A stretch of 64,000 nucleotides of DNA from Catellatospora paridis (GCF_009720365.1 NZ_ML769314.1:115264-179263), one strand, 5' to 3'. Numbered from the stretch's first letter, positions 35,884 to 44,516 are shown. Made by a program: numbers and translations. Notes: a model not told the origin generated them from the letters alone.

Positions 35884-37496
35884 CGCGACGCACCCGCCAG
35901 GGCGCGCTCGCGCAGCACCAGCTTGCGCACCTTGCCGGTGGCGCCGGTGGGGATGTCCGAATCGGGCACCGCGTTGACGTCGCGCAGCGTCGGCGCGGCG
36001 TGCTCCCCCAGCGCCGCGACGACGGCGTCACGGTGGTCCACCGCGGCGTCGGCCCCGGGCTTGAGCACCAGCAGCACGTCGGTGACGACCCGGCCGTTCT
36101 CGCGCACCGCCACGACGGTGCAGTCGAGCACGTCGGGGCAGCTCGCCAGGATCTTCTCCTCGGTCAGCGACGTGTGCAGCCACTGCCCGCCGTCCAGCAC
36201 GACCGAGTCCACCGCCCGGTCCACGTGGTAGTAGTAGCCGTCCTCGTCGTGGTACACGAGGTCACCGGTCAGGTAGTAACCCGACTGGCGGGTGCGGTAC
36301 TCGGTCACCGAGTCGTTCCAGTACATCAGCTTCACCGTCGGCGACTTCAGGCCCAGGTGCCCGACCACGCCCGCGCCCACCGGCTCACCGGCGTCGTCCA
36401 GCACCGCCACGTCGGCGAAGACGTGCGGGCGGCCGATGCAGCGGTTGTAGCGCTCGGTGTCCACCCGGTGGGTGATGTGGAAGGCGGAGTGGCCCATCTC
36501 GGTCGAGCCGATGCCGTCGATGAACATCGAGCCCTTGATCCGGGTCACGCCCTCGCGGGTGACCGTGTTGCGGCTGCCCACCGCGACCAGCGGCCGGATG
36601 TGCGCTTCGTGCGCGCAGTCGCCGGTGTTGAACCAGATCGCCACCGAGTCCAGCGCCCGCTTGCTCAGGTCGTGGCGGGCCATGTCGGCCCAGGTCACCG
36701 CGAAGCCGAAGACGCCCGTCGGCTGGAACCGCTCGATCGCGTCGAGCACGTAGTCGCCCCGCTGCGAGGACAGGAACACCAGCTCGGCGCGGTTGCACAG
36801 GGCCTGGTTGATGGACAGGATGCCCGCGGTGTGCGCCGACGGCAGCGCGCAGACGACCCGTTCGGTGCCCTGCGCCCGCGGGCCGGACAGCCGGATCTTG
36901 CGGGTGGCCGCGAACAGCGTGGTGTGCGAGTGCACGATCGCCTTCGGCAGGCCCGTGGTGCCGGAGGAGTGCGTGATCGAGATCGGGTCGTCCGGGTGGT
37001 GCCGGTAGGGCGGGGGAGCGGCGGCCGGGTCCGCGGAGCCCATCTCGGTGATGTCGCCGAGCAGGCGCGAGCCGAAGTCGCGGCCCTCCAGCAGCGCGGC
37101 GTGCTTCGCGTCGGTCAGCACCGCCTCGGCCCGCAGCCGGCGGATGTACTCGGCCGCGATCTCGCCGCTGAGGTTGCCGTTGAGCAGCGCCGGGATCGCG
37201 CCGATGCGGTTGAGTGCGAGGAACGACAGGATGACGTCGGCCGACGTGCTGGCGTACACCGCGACGGGGTCGCGCCAGCCGATGCCGCGTTCGTGCAGCC
37301 ACGCGGCGCGGGCCGCGACCCGCTCGTCGAGTTGCCCCAGCGTCAGCGGCTCCCACGCGGGATGGCCGTCGACGTCCACGTCGAAGGTCAGCCCGGGACC
37401 GGCCGGGTCGGCGCCGTGCGCCAGCAGCCGGGTGATGACGTTGCCCGCGCCGAGGTCGGCGTCGGCGGCGAGGATCGCCCGCAGGTTGGTTCCCAT
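35880..37496 (-). CDS. AMP-forming acyl/aryl ligase in the KS operon
   Basis: A 538-aa adenylate-forming enzyme. Motifs: ITHSSGTTGLPKAIVHSHT (A3, about residue 184), GIGSTEMGHSAFH (A5 region), YYLTGDLVYHDEDGYYYHVDR (A7-A8, cited in part) and a C-terminal GATGKVRKLVL with the catalytic Lys. The ATG at 37496 was chosen because it overlaps the previous stop as TGATG; an ATG three codons upstream is also possible. The sequence is distinct from the paralogous pair at 1502 and 22193. It would load a carboxylic acid onto one of the ACPs or onto CoA. Aromatic or fatty acid preference cannot be read by eye. Confidence 0.9.
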   Translation of the reverse strand: MGTNLRAILAADADLGAGNVITRLLAHGADPAGPGLTFDVDVDGHPAWEPLTLGQLDERVAARAAWLHERGIGWRDPVAVYASTSADVILSFLALNRIGAIPALLNGNLSGEIAAEYIRRLRAEAVLTDAKHAALLEGRDFGSRLLGDITEMGSADPAAAPPPYRHHPDDPISITHSSGTTGLPKAIVHSHTTLFAATRKIRLSGPRAQGTERVVCALPSAHTAGILSINQALCNRAELVFLSSQRGDYVLDAIERFQPTGVFGFAVTWADMARHDLSKRALDSVAIWFNTGDCAHEAHIRPLVAVGSRNTVTREGVTRIKGSMFIDGIGSTEMGHSAFHITHRVDTERYNRCIGRPHVFADVAVLDDAGEPVGAGVVGHLGLKSPTVKLMYWNDSVTEYRTRQSGYYLTGDLVYHDEDGYYYHVDRAVDSVVLDGGQWLHTSLTEEKILASCPDVLDCTVVAVRENGRVVTDVLLVLKPGADAAVDHRDAVVAALGEHAAPTLRDVNAVPDSDIPTGATGKVRKLVLRERALAGASR

Positions 37497-38050
37497 CAGC
37501 TGCACTCCTTCGGTCGGTTCACTTCGCTGTCACGTACGAGCACGGCCAGCGCGCGGTCACGCCCGCCGTCGCCCAGGGCCTGCTCGGCCACCACGATCAG
37601 GGCCTCGTCGGCGTCGCCGTCGCGGATCAGCAGCGACGCCATCGCCAGTCCTTCGGCCAGGGACTCCGTGACGGGGTCGGGGCCGCCGCCGGGGCTCAGC
37701 GAGACCACCGGCCCGCCCAGCTCCCACCGTGCCGCCACGTAGCCGGCCACCGCGTTGGGCACGGCCTGGAAGAACAGCAGCGGCCCCAGCCGCCGTCCGC
37801 CGTCGACGGCCCGCGCCACCTCGGCCGCCGTCGACGCGTCACCGGTCGCCGAAGAGATGATCACCGCGGTACGCAGCCCGCGCTCCGCCGCCACCGGAGG
37901 CTGCCCGTGGGCACGGGTCAGGCAGCGCTTGGCCGCCTCCGCCGCCAGCGGGCTGAACGTCGACATCACGAACCCGGCCAGCACCGGCGGCTCCGTGTCC
38001 GCCTCGGACTCCGGCCACGCGCCCCGCGCGACTTCCACCAGCGACGTCAT
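37496..38050 (-). CDS. Small KS-related protein, PF13723-like
   Basis: A 184-aa protein that resembles the N-terminal half-domain of ketosynthases (Ketoacyl-synt_2 type). It has the strand TAVIISSATGDASTAAEVARA and the segment LLFFQAVPNAVAGYVAARWELGGPVVSLSPG, which match how such proteins align to the KS dimer interface. There is no active-site Cys-His-His set, so it cannot condense by itself. PF13723 proteins accompany KS genes in aryl-polyene and related type II systems, where they may act as partner or chain-length-like subunits. It overlaps the KS upstream (ATGA) and the ligase downstream (TGATG). Confidence 0.65.
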   Translation of the reverse strand: MTSLVEVARGAWPESEADTEPPVLAGFVMSTFSPLAAEAAKRCLTRAHGQPPVAAERGLRTAVIISSATGDASTAAEVARAVDGGRRLGPLLFFQAVPNAVAGYVAARWELGGPVVSLSPGGGPDPVTESLAEGLAMASLLIRDGDADEALIVVAEQALGDGGRDRALAVLVRDSEVNRPKECS

Positions 38051-39189
38051 GGGGCGCCGACCACGAGGGCGGTGTTCGCGCCGCCGAAGGCGGCGTTGAG
38101 GCTGAGGGCATACGCCGGGGCGGCCGTGGTCGTCTCGGTGAGCACGCGCAGGGGGCAGTCCGGGTCGGGGCCGAGGTAGCCCGCGTTGACCGGCAGGAAG
38201 CCCTCACGCAGGGACAGCACCGTGGCGACCAGCTCCAGCAGGGGTGATGCTTCGAGGGCCTGGCCGTGCAGCGACTTGGTCGAGCTGATCGGCACCACCG
38301 CCGCGGGTGCGCCGAGCGCGCGGGTCAACGCGGCGGACTCGGCGGCGTCGCTCTGCGCGGAGCCCGAGCCGTGCGCGTTGACGTAGCCGAGCTGTTCCGG
38401 AGCCAGCGCGGCGCGGCCGAGGGCCGACTCGATCGCCCGGGCCAGGCCCGCGCCGTCGGGGCGCGGCTGCACCACGTGGTAGCCGTCCCCGGCACGGCCC
38501 CAGCCGAGCAGCCGGGCCAGCGGCGTCGCGCCCCGGGCCGACGCGGCGCGGGCCGACTCCACCACGACCGCGGCCACCCCGTCGCCGAGCAGCAGGCCCT
38601 TGCGTCCCGCGCTGAACGGGCGCACCGCGCCGTCGGCGGCGAGCGCCCGGCCCGCGTCGAACAGCGCGAACTGGTCCGCCTCGACCAGGTATCCGGCGGC
38701 CACCAGCAACCGGTCGGCGTCGCCCGCGGCCACCGCGGCGGCGGCGTCGGCGACCGCGGTGCTGGCCGCGACGCAGGCACTGGTGTACGTGCGCACGGCC
38801 CCGGACAGCCCCGCCTTCTCGGCGACGGTGAGCGTGAACGCACCGGTGCGGCCGGGCCGGTCGGGCAGGCCGCGGGCCCCGTCGGGCTCGCCGTGCACGG
38901 CCAGCAGCAGGGGAGTCGTGGCCCGCTGCGCCGCGGACAGCCCGGCTGACGTGGCTGCCTCGTCCACCACTGCGAGCAGCTCGTCCAGCAGCACCGGCGC
39001 GCCGGGCAGCAGCGCGCCGACGCCCACCCGCCGGCCGCTCACGTCGAAGCGGGTGACCGGCGCGAACGCCGGCCGCCCCGAGCGCAGTCCGGCCGACAGC
39101 GCCGCCGCGCCCCGGCCGTACGCGCTGACCGCCGACAACCCGGTGACCACCACCTGCGCGCGGTCACCGGCGGGGCGCGGTTCAGTCAC
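38047..39189 (-). CDS. Beta-ketoacyl-ACP synthase, second type
   Basis: A 380-aa ketosynthase starting from a GTG at 39189 (VTEPRPAGDRAQVVVTGLSAVSA), overlapping the ACP gene by 8 bases. The active site is complete: Cys139 (TYTSACVAAST), His273 (VNAHGSGSAQSD) and His308 in STKSLHGQALEA, with Lys305. It is shorter than the FabF-type KS of this operon and only distantly related to it. The retained Cys argues against a chain-length factor (usually Gln there). The two may act on different chains or at different steps, or form an unusual heterodimer with the 184-aa protein. Confidence 0.88.
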   Translation of the reverse strand: MTEPRPAGDRAQVVVTGLSAVSAYGRGAAALSAGLRSGRPAFAPVTRFDVSGRRVGVGALLPGAPVLLDELLAVVDEAATSAGLSAAQRATTPLLLAVHGEPDGARGLPDRPGRTGAFTLTVAEKAGLSGAVRTYTSACVAASTAVADAAAAVAAGDADRLLVAAGYLVEADQFALFDAGRALAADGAVRPFSAGRKGLLLGDGVAAVVVESARAASARGATPLARLLGWGRAGDGYHVVQPRPDGAGLARAIESALGRAALAPEQLGYVNAHGSGSAQSDAAESAALTRALGAPAAVVPISSTKSLHGQALEASPLLELVATVLSLREGFLPVNAGYLGPDPDCPLRVLTETTTAAPAYALSLNAAFGGANTALVVGAP

Positions 39190-39478
39190 CGGCAGGCTCC
39201 GCCAGCACCTCGGCCAGCACCTCGACCGCACCGGTCACCGTCGTCATGCGCATGAGCACGTCGTCGTCGAGGTCGAGCATCCGCCCGTGGCGCTGCTCGA
39301 CCTGGTGCACCAGCCAGGCCAGCTCCAGCGAGTCGATGCGTTCGCGCACCTGCTCCGGGCTGCGCTCGCCGTAGCCGGCCAGCATCGCGACGACCGCCGC
39401 CCGGTCCGGCGCGGCCGGTTCGCCCGCGCGCTGGCGCGGCACGCCGAGGGACCCGGCGGCCGCAACAGGGGCGTCCAT
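39182..39478 (-). CDS. Acyl carrier protein 2
   Basis: A 98-aa carrier protein with an Ala-rich leader of about 25 residues. The phosphopantetheine site is the Ser in RIDSLELAWLVHQVEQRHG (around residue 49), followed by an acidic helix III, LDLDDDVLMRMTTVTGAVEVL. The ATG overlaps the stop of ACP1 by one base, and its end overlaps the ketosynthase start. Two tandem, clearly different ACPs suggest separate roles, for example one for the starter/aryl unit and one for extension. Confidence 0.85.
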   Translation of the reverse strand: MDAPVAAAGSLGVPRQRAGEPAAPDRAAVVAMLAGYGERSPEQVRERIDSLELAWLVHQVEQRHGRMLDLDDDVLMRMTTVTGAVEVLAEVLAEPAGD

Positions 39479-39735
39479 CACGCGCTCGCCAGGTTGCCGC
39501 GTTCGCGGATCGCCTCGGCGAACTCGCCGACGGTCCAGGCCGCCATCTGCTCGGCCTCCTCGTCGCTGAACTTCACGCCGTAGGTGTCCTCCACCCGCAC
39601 CGCGAGCTCGGCGACGGCCAGCGACTCCAGGTCCACGCCCGCCGAACCCAGCGGCGTGTCGGCGTCGACGTCGTCGATCGGGTAGTTCATGTCCGCGATC
39701 GCGTCGATGATGAACTGGCGTACGTCGGTGCTCAT
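39478..39735 (-). CDS. Acyl carrier protein 1
   Basis: An 85-aa ACP starting MSTDVRQFIIDAIADMNYP, with GGAAGGAAG upstream. The modified serine lies in GVDLESLAVAELAVRVED (a variant of the usual DSL motif), and the following YGVKFSDEEAEQMAAW helix fits the ACP fold. It carries acyl intermediates as thioesters. It follows the ligase by 76 bases and is coupled to ACP2. Its order next to a ligase gene suggests that the ligase charges this ACP. Confidence 0.9.
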   Translation of the reverse strand: MSTDVRQFIIDAIADMNYPIDDVDADTPLGSAGVDLESLAVAELAVRVEDTYGVKFSDEEAEQMAAWTVGEFAEAIRERGNLASA

Positions 39736-39811
39736 GTTGACTTCCTTCCATGGTGGAACGGCCCAACGGGCCCGGATCGGGATGGCAGTCGGGGGACGGG
39801 CGGCGCCTGCG

Positions 39812-41224
39812 CTAGGGGGCCGCCGTCGGGTCGGCCGTGCGCAGCACCGCGCGGTCGCGCACGAGCTTGCCCGTCGCGGTGCGGGGCAGCTGCTCGACGA
39901 TGTGCAGCGCCCGCGGCCGCTTGTACGGGGCCAGCCGCACGGCCAGCTCACCCTCCAGCGCCGCGGCCGCGGCCGCGTCGGGCACCACGGCGAAGGCCTC
40001 GATGCCGCCGTCGTAGACGACCACCGCGCTCTCGACGCCGGGCAGGGCCGCCAGCGTGTGCTCCACCTCGGTCAGGTCGACCTTGAGCCCGCCGACGGAC
40101 ACCTGCGAGTCCAGCCGGCCGAGCACCGTCATCAGGCCGGTACCCGGGTCGACCCGGCCCGCGTCCTTGGTGTGCAGCCAGCCGTCGACCCAGCGGGTCG
40201 GGTCCGACAGCCCGATGTACGGGCTCGCCGGCGTCGCGATCAGCAGCTCGCCGTCCAGCTCCCGGACCGTGATGCCGGGTGCGGGCAGGAGCGACGGGCG
40301 GTGCTCGCCGAACAGGTCGGTGGCGATGACCCCGACCTCGGTCATGCCGTACATGTTGCCCAGCACGATGCCGTAGCGGTCGGTGAAGCGCTGCGCCACC
40401 TCCGCGCGCACCAGCTCACCGCCGGTGGTCATCCGCTTGAGCTGCGGCAGCTTCGGCGGGTTCGGGTTGGAGGCCAGCAGCTCGGTGTGGAACGGCACGC
40501 CCAGCAGCGTGGTCGGCGCGTCCCCGGCGGCCACCGCGCGCAGGATCGCGTCGACGGTCAGCCGCTCCGGCAGCACCAGCTCGACGCCCGTGTGCAGGCA
40601 GTAGAGCAGGCCGCCGACCAGGCCCAGCACGTGCACCACGGAGGCCAGCAGCACCACCCGCTCGCCGGGCAGCGGCACCCCGTCCATGCGGGTGTACCGG
40701 TCGATCTCGGCGACCAGTTGCTCGGCGGTCCGGGCGATGACCTTGGAGGGGCCGGTGGAGCCGGAGCTGAGCTGCACCACGGCGTGCCCGGTCTCGGCGG
40801 GCCGGCCGTCGCGGGCCTCGGCGACGTCGGCGACCTCGTAGAAGGCGCGCAGCCCGCCCGGCAGGGTCCCGCTGAAACTCACCACGACCTGCGGCTGCAG
40901 CCGATCGAGGGCCCGGTCGGTCTCGTACGCGGTCAGCCGGTGGTCCAGCAGCGCGACCTGTGCCCCGATCCGCCACGCGGCCAGCAGGTTCGCCACGTAC
41001 GCCAGGGACGGCGGCAGCCGCAGCGCGACCGAGCCGCCCCGGGCCAGGCCCAGCCTGCGCAGCGTGTCCTCCCGGTCGGCGACGGCGTGCCGCAGGGCCG
41101 CCCGGTCGACGGGGGATCCGAAGTGGAGGCAGACGTCGCGGTCGTCTCCGGCGAGCAGGAGCTCGTCCACCCAGTCGGGGGTCGCCGCCAAGGGCGCGCC
41201 GGTCGCCCAGCCCATGTTGCTCAT
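39812..41224 (-). CDS. AMP-forming ligase upstream of the ACPs
   Basis: A 470-aa adenylate-forming enzyme, short for the family. Motifs: VVQLSSGSTGPSKVIARTAEQ (A3, about residue 190), NMYGMTEVGVIATD (A5), WLHTKDAGRVDPGTGLMTVLG (A7-A8, in part) and the C-terminal Lys in LPRTATGKLVRDRAVL. The start MSNMGWATGAP at 41224 overlaps the stop of a 24-codon MSERSER-like ORF (ATGA) and has GAGGAGAAGGC before it. It leads the ligase-ACP-ACP-KS operon and is the best candidate for loading the first acyl or aryl group on a carrier protein. Confidence 0.9.
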   Translation of the reverse strand: MSNMGWATGAPLAATPDWVDELLLAGDDRDVCLHFGSPVDRAALRHAVADREDTLRRLGLARGGSVALRLPPSLAYVANLLAAWRIGAQVALLDHRLTAYETDRALDRLQPQVVVSFSGTLPGGLRAFYEVADVAEARDGRPAETGHAVVQLSSGSTGPSKVIARTAEQLVAEIDRYTRMDGVPLPGERVVLLASVVHVLGLVGGLLYCLHTGVELVLPERLTVDAILRAVAAGDAPTTLLGVPFHTELLASNPNPPKLPQLKRMTTGGELVRAEVAQRFTDRYGIVLGNMYGMTEVGVIATDLFGEHRPSLLPAPGITVRELDGELLIATPASPYIGLSDPTRWVDGWLHTKDAGRVDPGTGLMTVLGRLDSQVSVGGLKVDLTEVEHTLAALPGVESAVVVYDGGIEAFAVVPDAAAAAALEGELAVRLAPYKRPRALHIVEQLPRTATGKLVRDRAVLRTADPTAAP

Positions 41225-41295
41225 GCCTTCTCCTCGCTGCGCTCGTCGGCAGCATGAGCTCGGGACGACATGATGCGCTCGCTGCGCTCGTGCAT
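41221..41295 (-). CDS. Tiny MSERSER-type ORF cassette, copy 2 (24 aa)
   Basis: A 24-codon ORF beginning MHERSERIMSSR and ending ADERSEEKA, preceded by a good ribosome site (GGCGGAG, 7 bases). Its TGA overlaps the ligase ATG. It is homologous to the ORF at 30218-30289: 31 bases at the 3' end (41220-41250 against 30217-30247) are identical, including the GAGGAG ribosome site of the next gene. The internal direct repeat CTCGCTGCGCTCG is present twice. It appears to be a dispersed cassette that supplies a translated leader coupled to the next gene. Confidence 0.55.
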   Translation of the reverse strand: MHERSERIMSSRAHAADERSEEKA

Positions 41296-41450
41296 GAATG
41301 CTCCGCCAGGTGTCGCAAGGATGCTGGAACCTGGGCCGTGCGCCCCCGACGGACCCGGTGAATCCGGAGACTAGCAAGCAGATCGATGTACTTGCAATGC
41401 TCGCTTTAAGTCTGTCGATACGTGAATGGACCAGCCAAAATTCGGGCTTT
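41296..41450 (-). promoter_or_regulatory. Promoter region of the ligase-ACP-KS operon
   Basis: This gap between the leftward MFS gene and the small ORF contains an A/T-richer tract at about 41380-41460 (ATGTACTTGCAATGCTCGC, TTTAAGTCTGTCGATACG). It is the likely start of the seven-gene KS operon. No terminator hairpin was found in it. Confidence 0.4.
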
Positions 41451-43043
41451 TCATGGCAGATGAGAGGGCCGCAATCCGACATTTATCTGACTCATCGTGA
41501 ATTCCATCCGGGCGAGTTCTGTGCGCAGCCGGGCCGCCTCGTGCCCGGCCCCGTCGTGCTCACGCCGCGCCAGCTCGCGCACCGCCTCGTGCACGGCCGG
41601 GGCGTCGAGCTGCGCCAGCGCGTGGGCCGCCGTCTTGGCACGCAGCGCCCGCCGCGGGGCGAGCCGGCGCAGCCCTGACCTGGCCTGCAGCGTCCACTGG
41701 CCGTCGGCGTAGCGCAGCGTGACCCGGGGGCCGAGCGCCGTCGCGGCCAGCCCGTACCCCCGCGGCAGCGCCGTTGCCGGGTCGGCGGTCGGCCCGCGGG
41801 CCCCGGCGTCGTTGAGCTCGCGCCAGACCCGGTGCCGGACGACCGGGGTGAGCGTGACCGCGAAGTACAGCAGCGAGGCCAGCAACACCCCGTTGACGAA
41901 GCCCAGCCGTTCCACGACGACCCCGGCGAGCACGCCGCCGAGCGGGATGCCGGCCATGGCCACGGCCATGATGATGCCGCCCGCGCGGGCCAGCATCGGG
42001 CCGGGCACCCGCTGGTAGATCACCGCGCCGATGGTCGGGTTCACCGAGCACATGACCATGCCGCTGAGGAACGTCACGATGACGATCACGGTCAGGTCGT
42101 CGGTGAGCGCGAAGACCAGGAACCGGGGCGCACCGCCCACGAAGTAGCCGAACACCAGCGCGCTGTAGCGCGGCAGGTACGGCGCCAGGGTCGCGAACAC
42201 GACACTGCCCACGATCATTCCGATGGCGTACGCCGCCGACACCGACCCCAGCGCGACCGGCGAATCCAGCACCGTCAGCACCCACATCGGCACGAACACC
42301 ACGGAGCTGGCCTGGTTGAACAGGTTGGTGAAGAACAGCATCCCGGTCACCGCGCGCAACAGCGGCTCCCGGGTGAAGTACGTGAACCCGCCGCGCAGCG
42401 CGGTCAGGTACGGCTCGGCCGGGGCGGGCTTCGGCGGCTCGCCCTCCTTGACGGCGGGGTCGGGCACGAAGAAGGCCACCAGCGCCGCGCCGACCAGAAA
42501 GCTCGCCGCGTCGACCCAGATCGCCCCGATCGCGCCGAACGCGGCGATGGCGACGCCGCCCACCGAGGCTCCGATCAGCCCCGAGGTGCGCAGCACGCCC
42601 TCGCGGGCCGCCGACACCCGGGTGAAGTCCGTGCCGGCGGCGTCCATCAGCGGCTTGAGCAGGTTGTTCTTGGAGCGGTCGGCCTGTGCCCGGAGCACCC
42701 CGGCCAGGCTGGACAGCACGATCAGCACGCCGAAGCCGAACTGCCCGGTCACCGCGATCGCGCCCATCACCACCGCGCTGCCCGCGTCCGACAGCAGCGA
42801 GGTCGCCCGCGAGCCGATCCGGTCCTGCAGCGGTGCGGCCAGCACCCCGCTCAGCACATACGCCAGCGTCTCCGCGCCCGCCACGATGCCGACCTTGACG
42901 GGACTGCCGGTGGTGACCAGCACCAGCCAGGGGATGGCCAGGAAGGACATCCGGCCGCCGATGACCGAGATCGCCTCCGCGGCGACCAGGCCGGGGATGG
43001 CGGCTCTGCGGCGCCAGGGCGACGGCGATGTCGCGATGGACAA
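41451..43043 (-). CDS. MFS exporter with the same C-terminal domain as the first
   Basis: A 530-aa major-facilitator (DHA3-like) protein starting from TTG, with AAGGAG 6 bases upstream. Around twelve hydrophobic spans fill residues 15-420, beginning IPGLVAAEAISVIGGRMSFLA as in the exporter at 23767 (LPVLAAEAVSTLATRMSLLA). The last 85 residues form a soluble domain, VTLRYADGQWTLQARSGL ... ALAQLDAPAVHEAVREL, ending in a coiled coil. It matches the end of the other MFS protein in pattern. Probable second exporter of the cluster product, divergent from the ATP-grasp gene. Confidence 0.9.
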   Translation of the reverse strand: MSIATSPSPWRRRAAIPGLVAAEAISVIGGRMSFLAIPWLVLVTTGSPVKVGIVAGAETLAYVLSGVLAAPLQDRIGSRATSLLSDAGSAVVMGAIAVTGQFGFGVLIVLSSLAGVLRAQADRSKNNLLKPLMDAAGTDFTRVSAAREGVLRTSGLIGASVGGVAIAAFGAIGAIWVDAASFLVGAALVAFFVPDPAVKEGEPPKPAPAEPYLTALRGGFTYFTREPLLRAVTGMLFFTNLFNQASSVVFVPMWVLTVLDSPVALGSVSAAYAIGMIVGSVVFATLAPYLPRYSALVFGYFVGGAPRFLVFALTDDLTVIVIVTFLSGMVMCSVNPTIGAVIYQRVPGPMLARAGGIIMAVAMAGIPLGGVLAGVVVERLGFVNGVLLASLLYFAVTLTPVVRHRVWRELNDAGARGPTADPATALPRGYGLAATALGPRVTLRYADGQWTLQARSGLRRLAPRRALRAKTAAHALAQLDAPAVHEAVRELARREHDGAGHEAARLRTELARMEFTMSQINVGLRPSHLP

Positions 43044-43217
43044 CGGAACTCCTTCTCAAGCCGGTCGCGTTCTTTGTACCAGCAAGAAAGGGTGACATTG
43101 AAGTATCCGTAGGTATCGAGTGGTGGCGCTCTGGACACGTACCGTCGCCGTCGATACGGTGACCTTCGATCCGCGGGCGGTCAGCCCCGTCCGTCGGCGT
43201 GGAGAGGCGGTCGGTCG

Positions 43218-44516
43218 ATGCGGTTGCTCATGGTCGGAGCGGATCTGCCCGCCATCGCCGCGGCCGGTCCCGACGTCGAGGTGACCGTGCTGCTCGGCGC
43301 GACCACGAAGGACGGCTGGCTGCCGCTGCCCGCGGGAGTCCGCACCGTCTTCGTCGACGACCACAAGAGCATCGACGCCGCCGTCAACGGGCTGCTGCGC
43401 GCGGGGTTCGGCCCCGGCTCGTTCGACGCGGTCTACGCCTACGACGACCCCGCGCTGATGACCGCCGCGGCGCTGGCCGCCATGCTCGGGGCGCGCGGCA
43501 TCCCGCCGCGCACGGTAGCCCTGTTCCGGGACAAGTCCCTGCAGAAGCAGGCGCTGCGCGAGGCCGGGCTGCCGGTGACCGCGTGCACGGTCGTCGAGGA
43601 CATCCGCGAGCTGCCCGAGGGCTTCCGGCTGCCGTACCCCAAGGCCGTGGTCAAGCCGGTGGCCGGGATGGCGACGCAGTCCACATTCGTGGTCTCCGGC
43701 GACGCCGAGCTGGTCCGGATCAGCGCCCAGTGCCGGGCGAACAACACCGCCGCGCGCACCTTCGTCATCGAGGAGTTCGTCACCGGCGAGGAGTGGTTCG
43801 CCGACGGCTTCCTGTCCGAAGGGGAGCTGCGCTTCCTGAGCCTGGGCCGCTATGCCCAGCCCTGCCTGAGCGCGGTGCTGGAGAAGGCTCCCGTGCAGAC
43901 GTACTGCCTTGACCCGGTCGCGGACAAGGTGGCGTACGACCTGGCGGCGCCGCTGGTCGCCGACGCCCTGCGGGTGCTGGGCCTGACCGACGGCGTGTTC
44001 CACATGGAGCTGTTCCACCAGCCCGACACGGGTCGGCTGGTGTTCAGCGAGTGCGCGGCCCGCCGCGCGGGCGGCCCGATCAGCGACCAGATCCGCTACA
44101 AGTACGGCGTCGACCTGGCCGCCGACGGGGTGCGCGCCCTGCTGGAGCCGGTGGGCGAGCCGGACGTGCGGGTCCGCGAGGGCGTGGTCGCCTCCACGTT
44201 CCTGCCGCTGCGGCCCGGCATAGTGCTCGGTTACCCGACCGCCGAGCAGGTGCTGGCGCAGCCCGACGTGGTGCACGCCCGGATCTTCGTGCCCAAGGGC
44301 ATGCGGGTGCAGGGCGGCGCGGCGAACACCTTCGCCCGGATGGGCGAGGTCACCGTGCACACCGCCGACGCCGAGACCGCCCAGCGGCGGCTCACCGAGC
44401 TCGCCGACTGGTTCCGGCAGCACATCGAGGTGCTGCCGCTCGCCCCGACACTGCGGGAGCTGTACGCCGACCCCCGCAACGCCGACTTCGTCCACGCGGC
44501 CGCCGCGAACGGCTGA
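43218..44516 (+). CDS. ATP-grasp carboxylate-amine ligase
   Basis: A 432-aa ATP-grasp enzyme. After an N-terminal Rossmann-like part (MRLLMVGADLPAIAA) comes the ATP-binding region: LFRDKSLQKQALREAGLPV, the lysine strand PKAVVKPVAGMATQSTFVV, FVIEEFVTGEEWFADGF, and the metal-binding pair in GVFHMELFHQ and LVFSECAARRAGG. Such enzymes join a carboxylate to an amine through an acyl phosphate. They are common in NRPS-free peptide and amide pathways. With an Hpg-type amino acid made by this cluster and no NRPS, it is the prime candidate for amide formation (inference). Divergent from the MFS gene, followed by a hydrolase gene. Confidence 0.88.
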   Translation: MRLLMVGADLPAIAAAGPDVEVTVLLGATTKDGWLPLPAGVRTVFVDDHKSIDAAVNGLLRAGFGPGSFDAVYAYDDPALMTAAALAAMLGARGIPPRTVALFRDKSLQKQALREAGLPVTACTVVEDIRELPEGFRLPYPKAVVKPVAGMATQSTFVVSGDAELVRISAQCRANNTAARTFVIEEFVTGEEWFADGFLSEGELRFLSLGRYAQPCLSAVLEKAPVQTYCLDPVADKVAYDLAAPLVADALRVLGLTDGVFHMELFHQPDTGRLVFSECAARRAGGPISDQIRYKYGVDLAADGVRALLEPVGEPDVRVREGVVASTFLPLRPGIVLGYPTAEQVLAQPDVVHARIFVPKGMRVQGGAANTFARMGEVTVHTADAETAQRRLTELADWFRQHIEVLPLAPTLRELYADPRNADFVHAAAANG

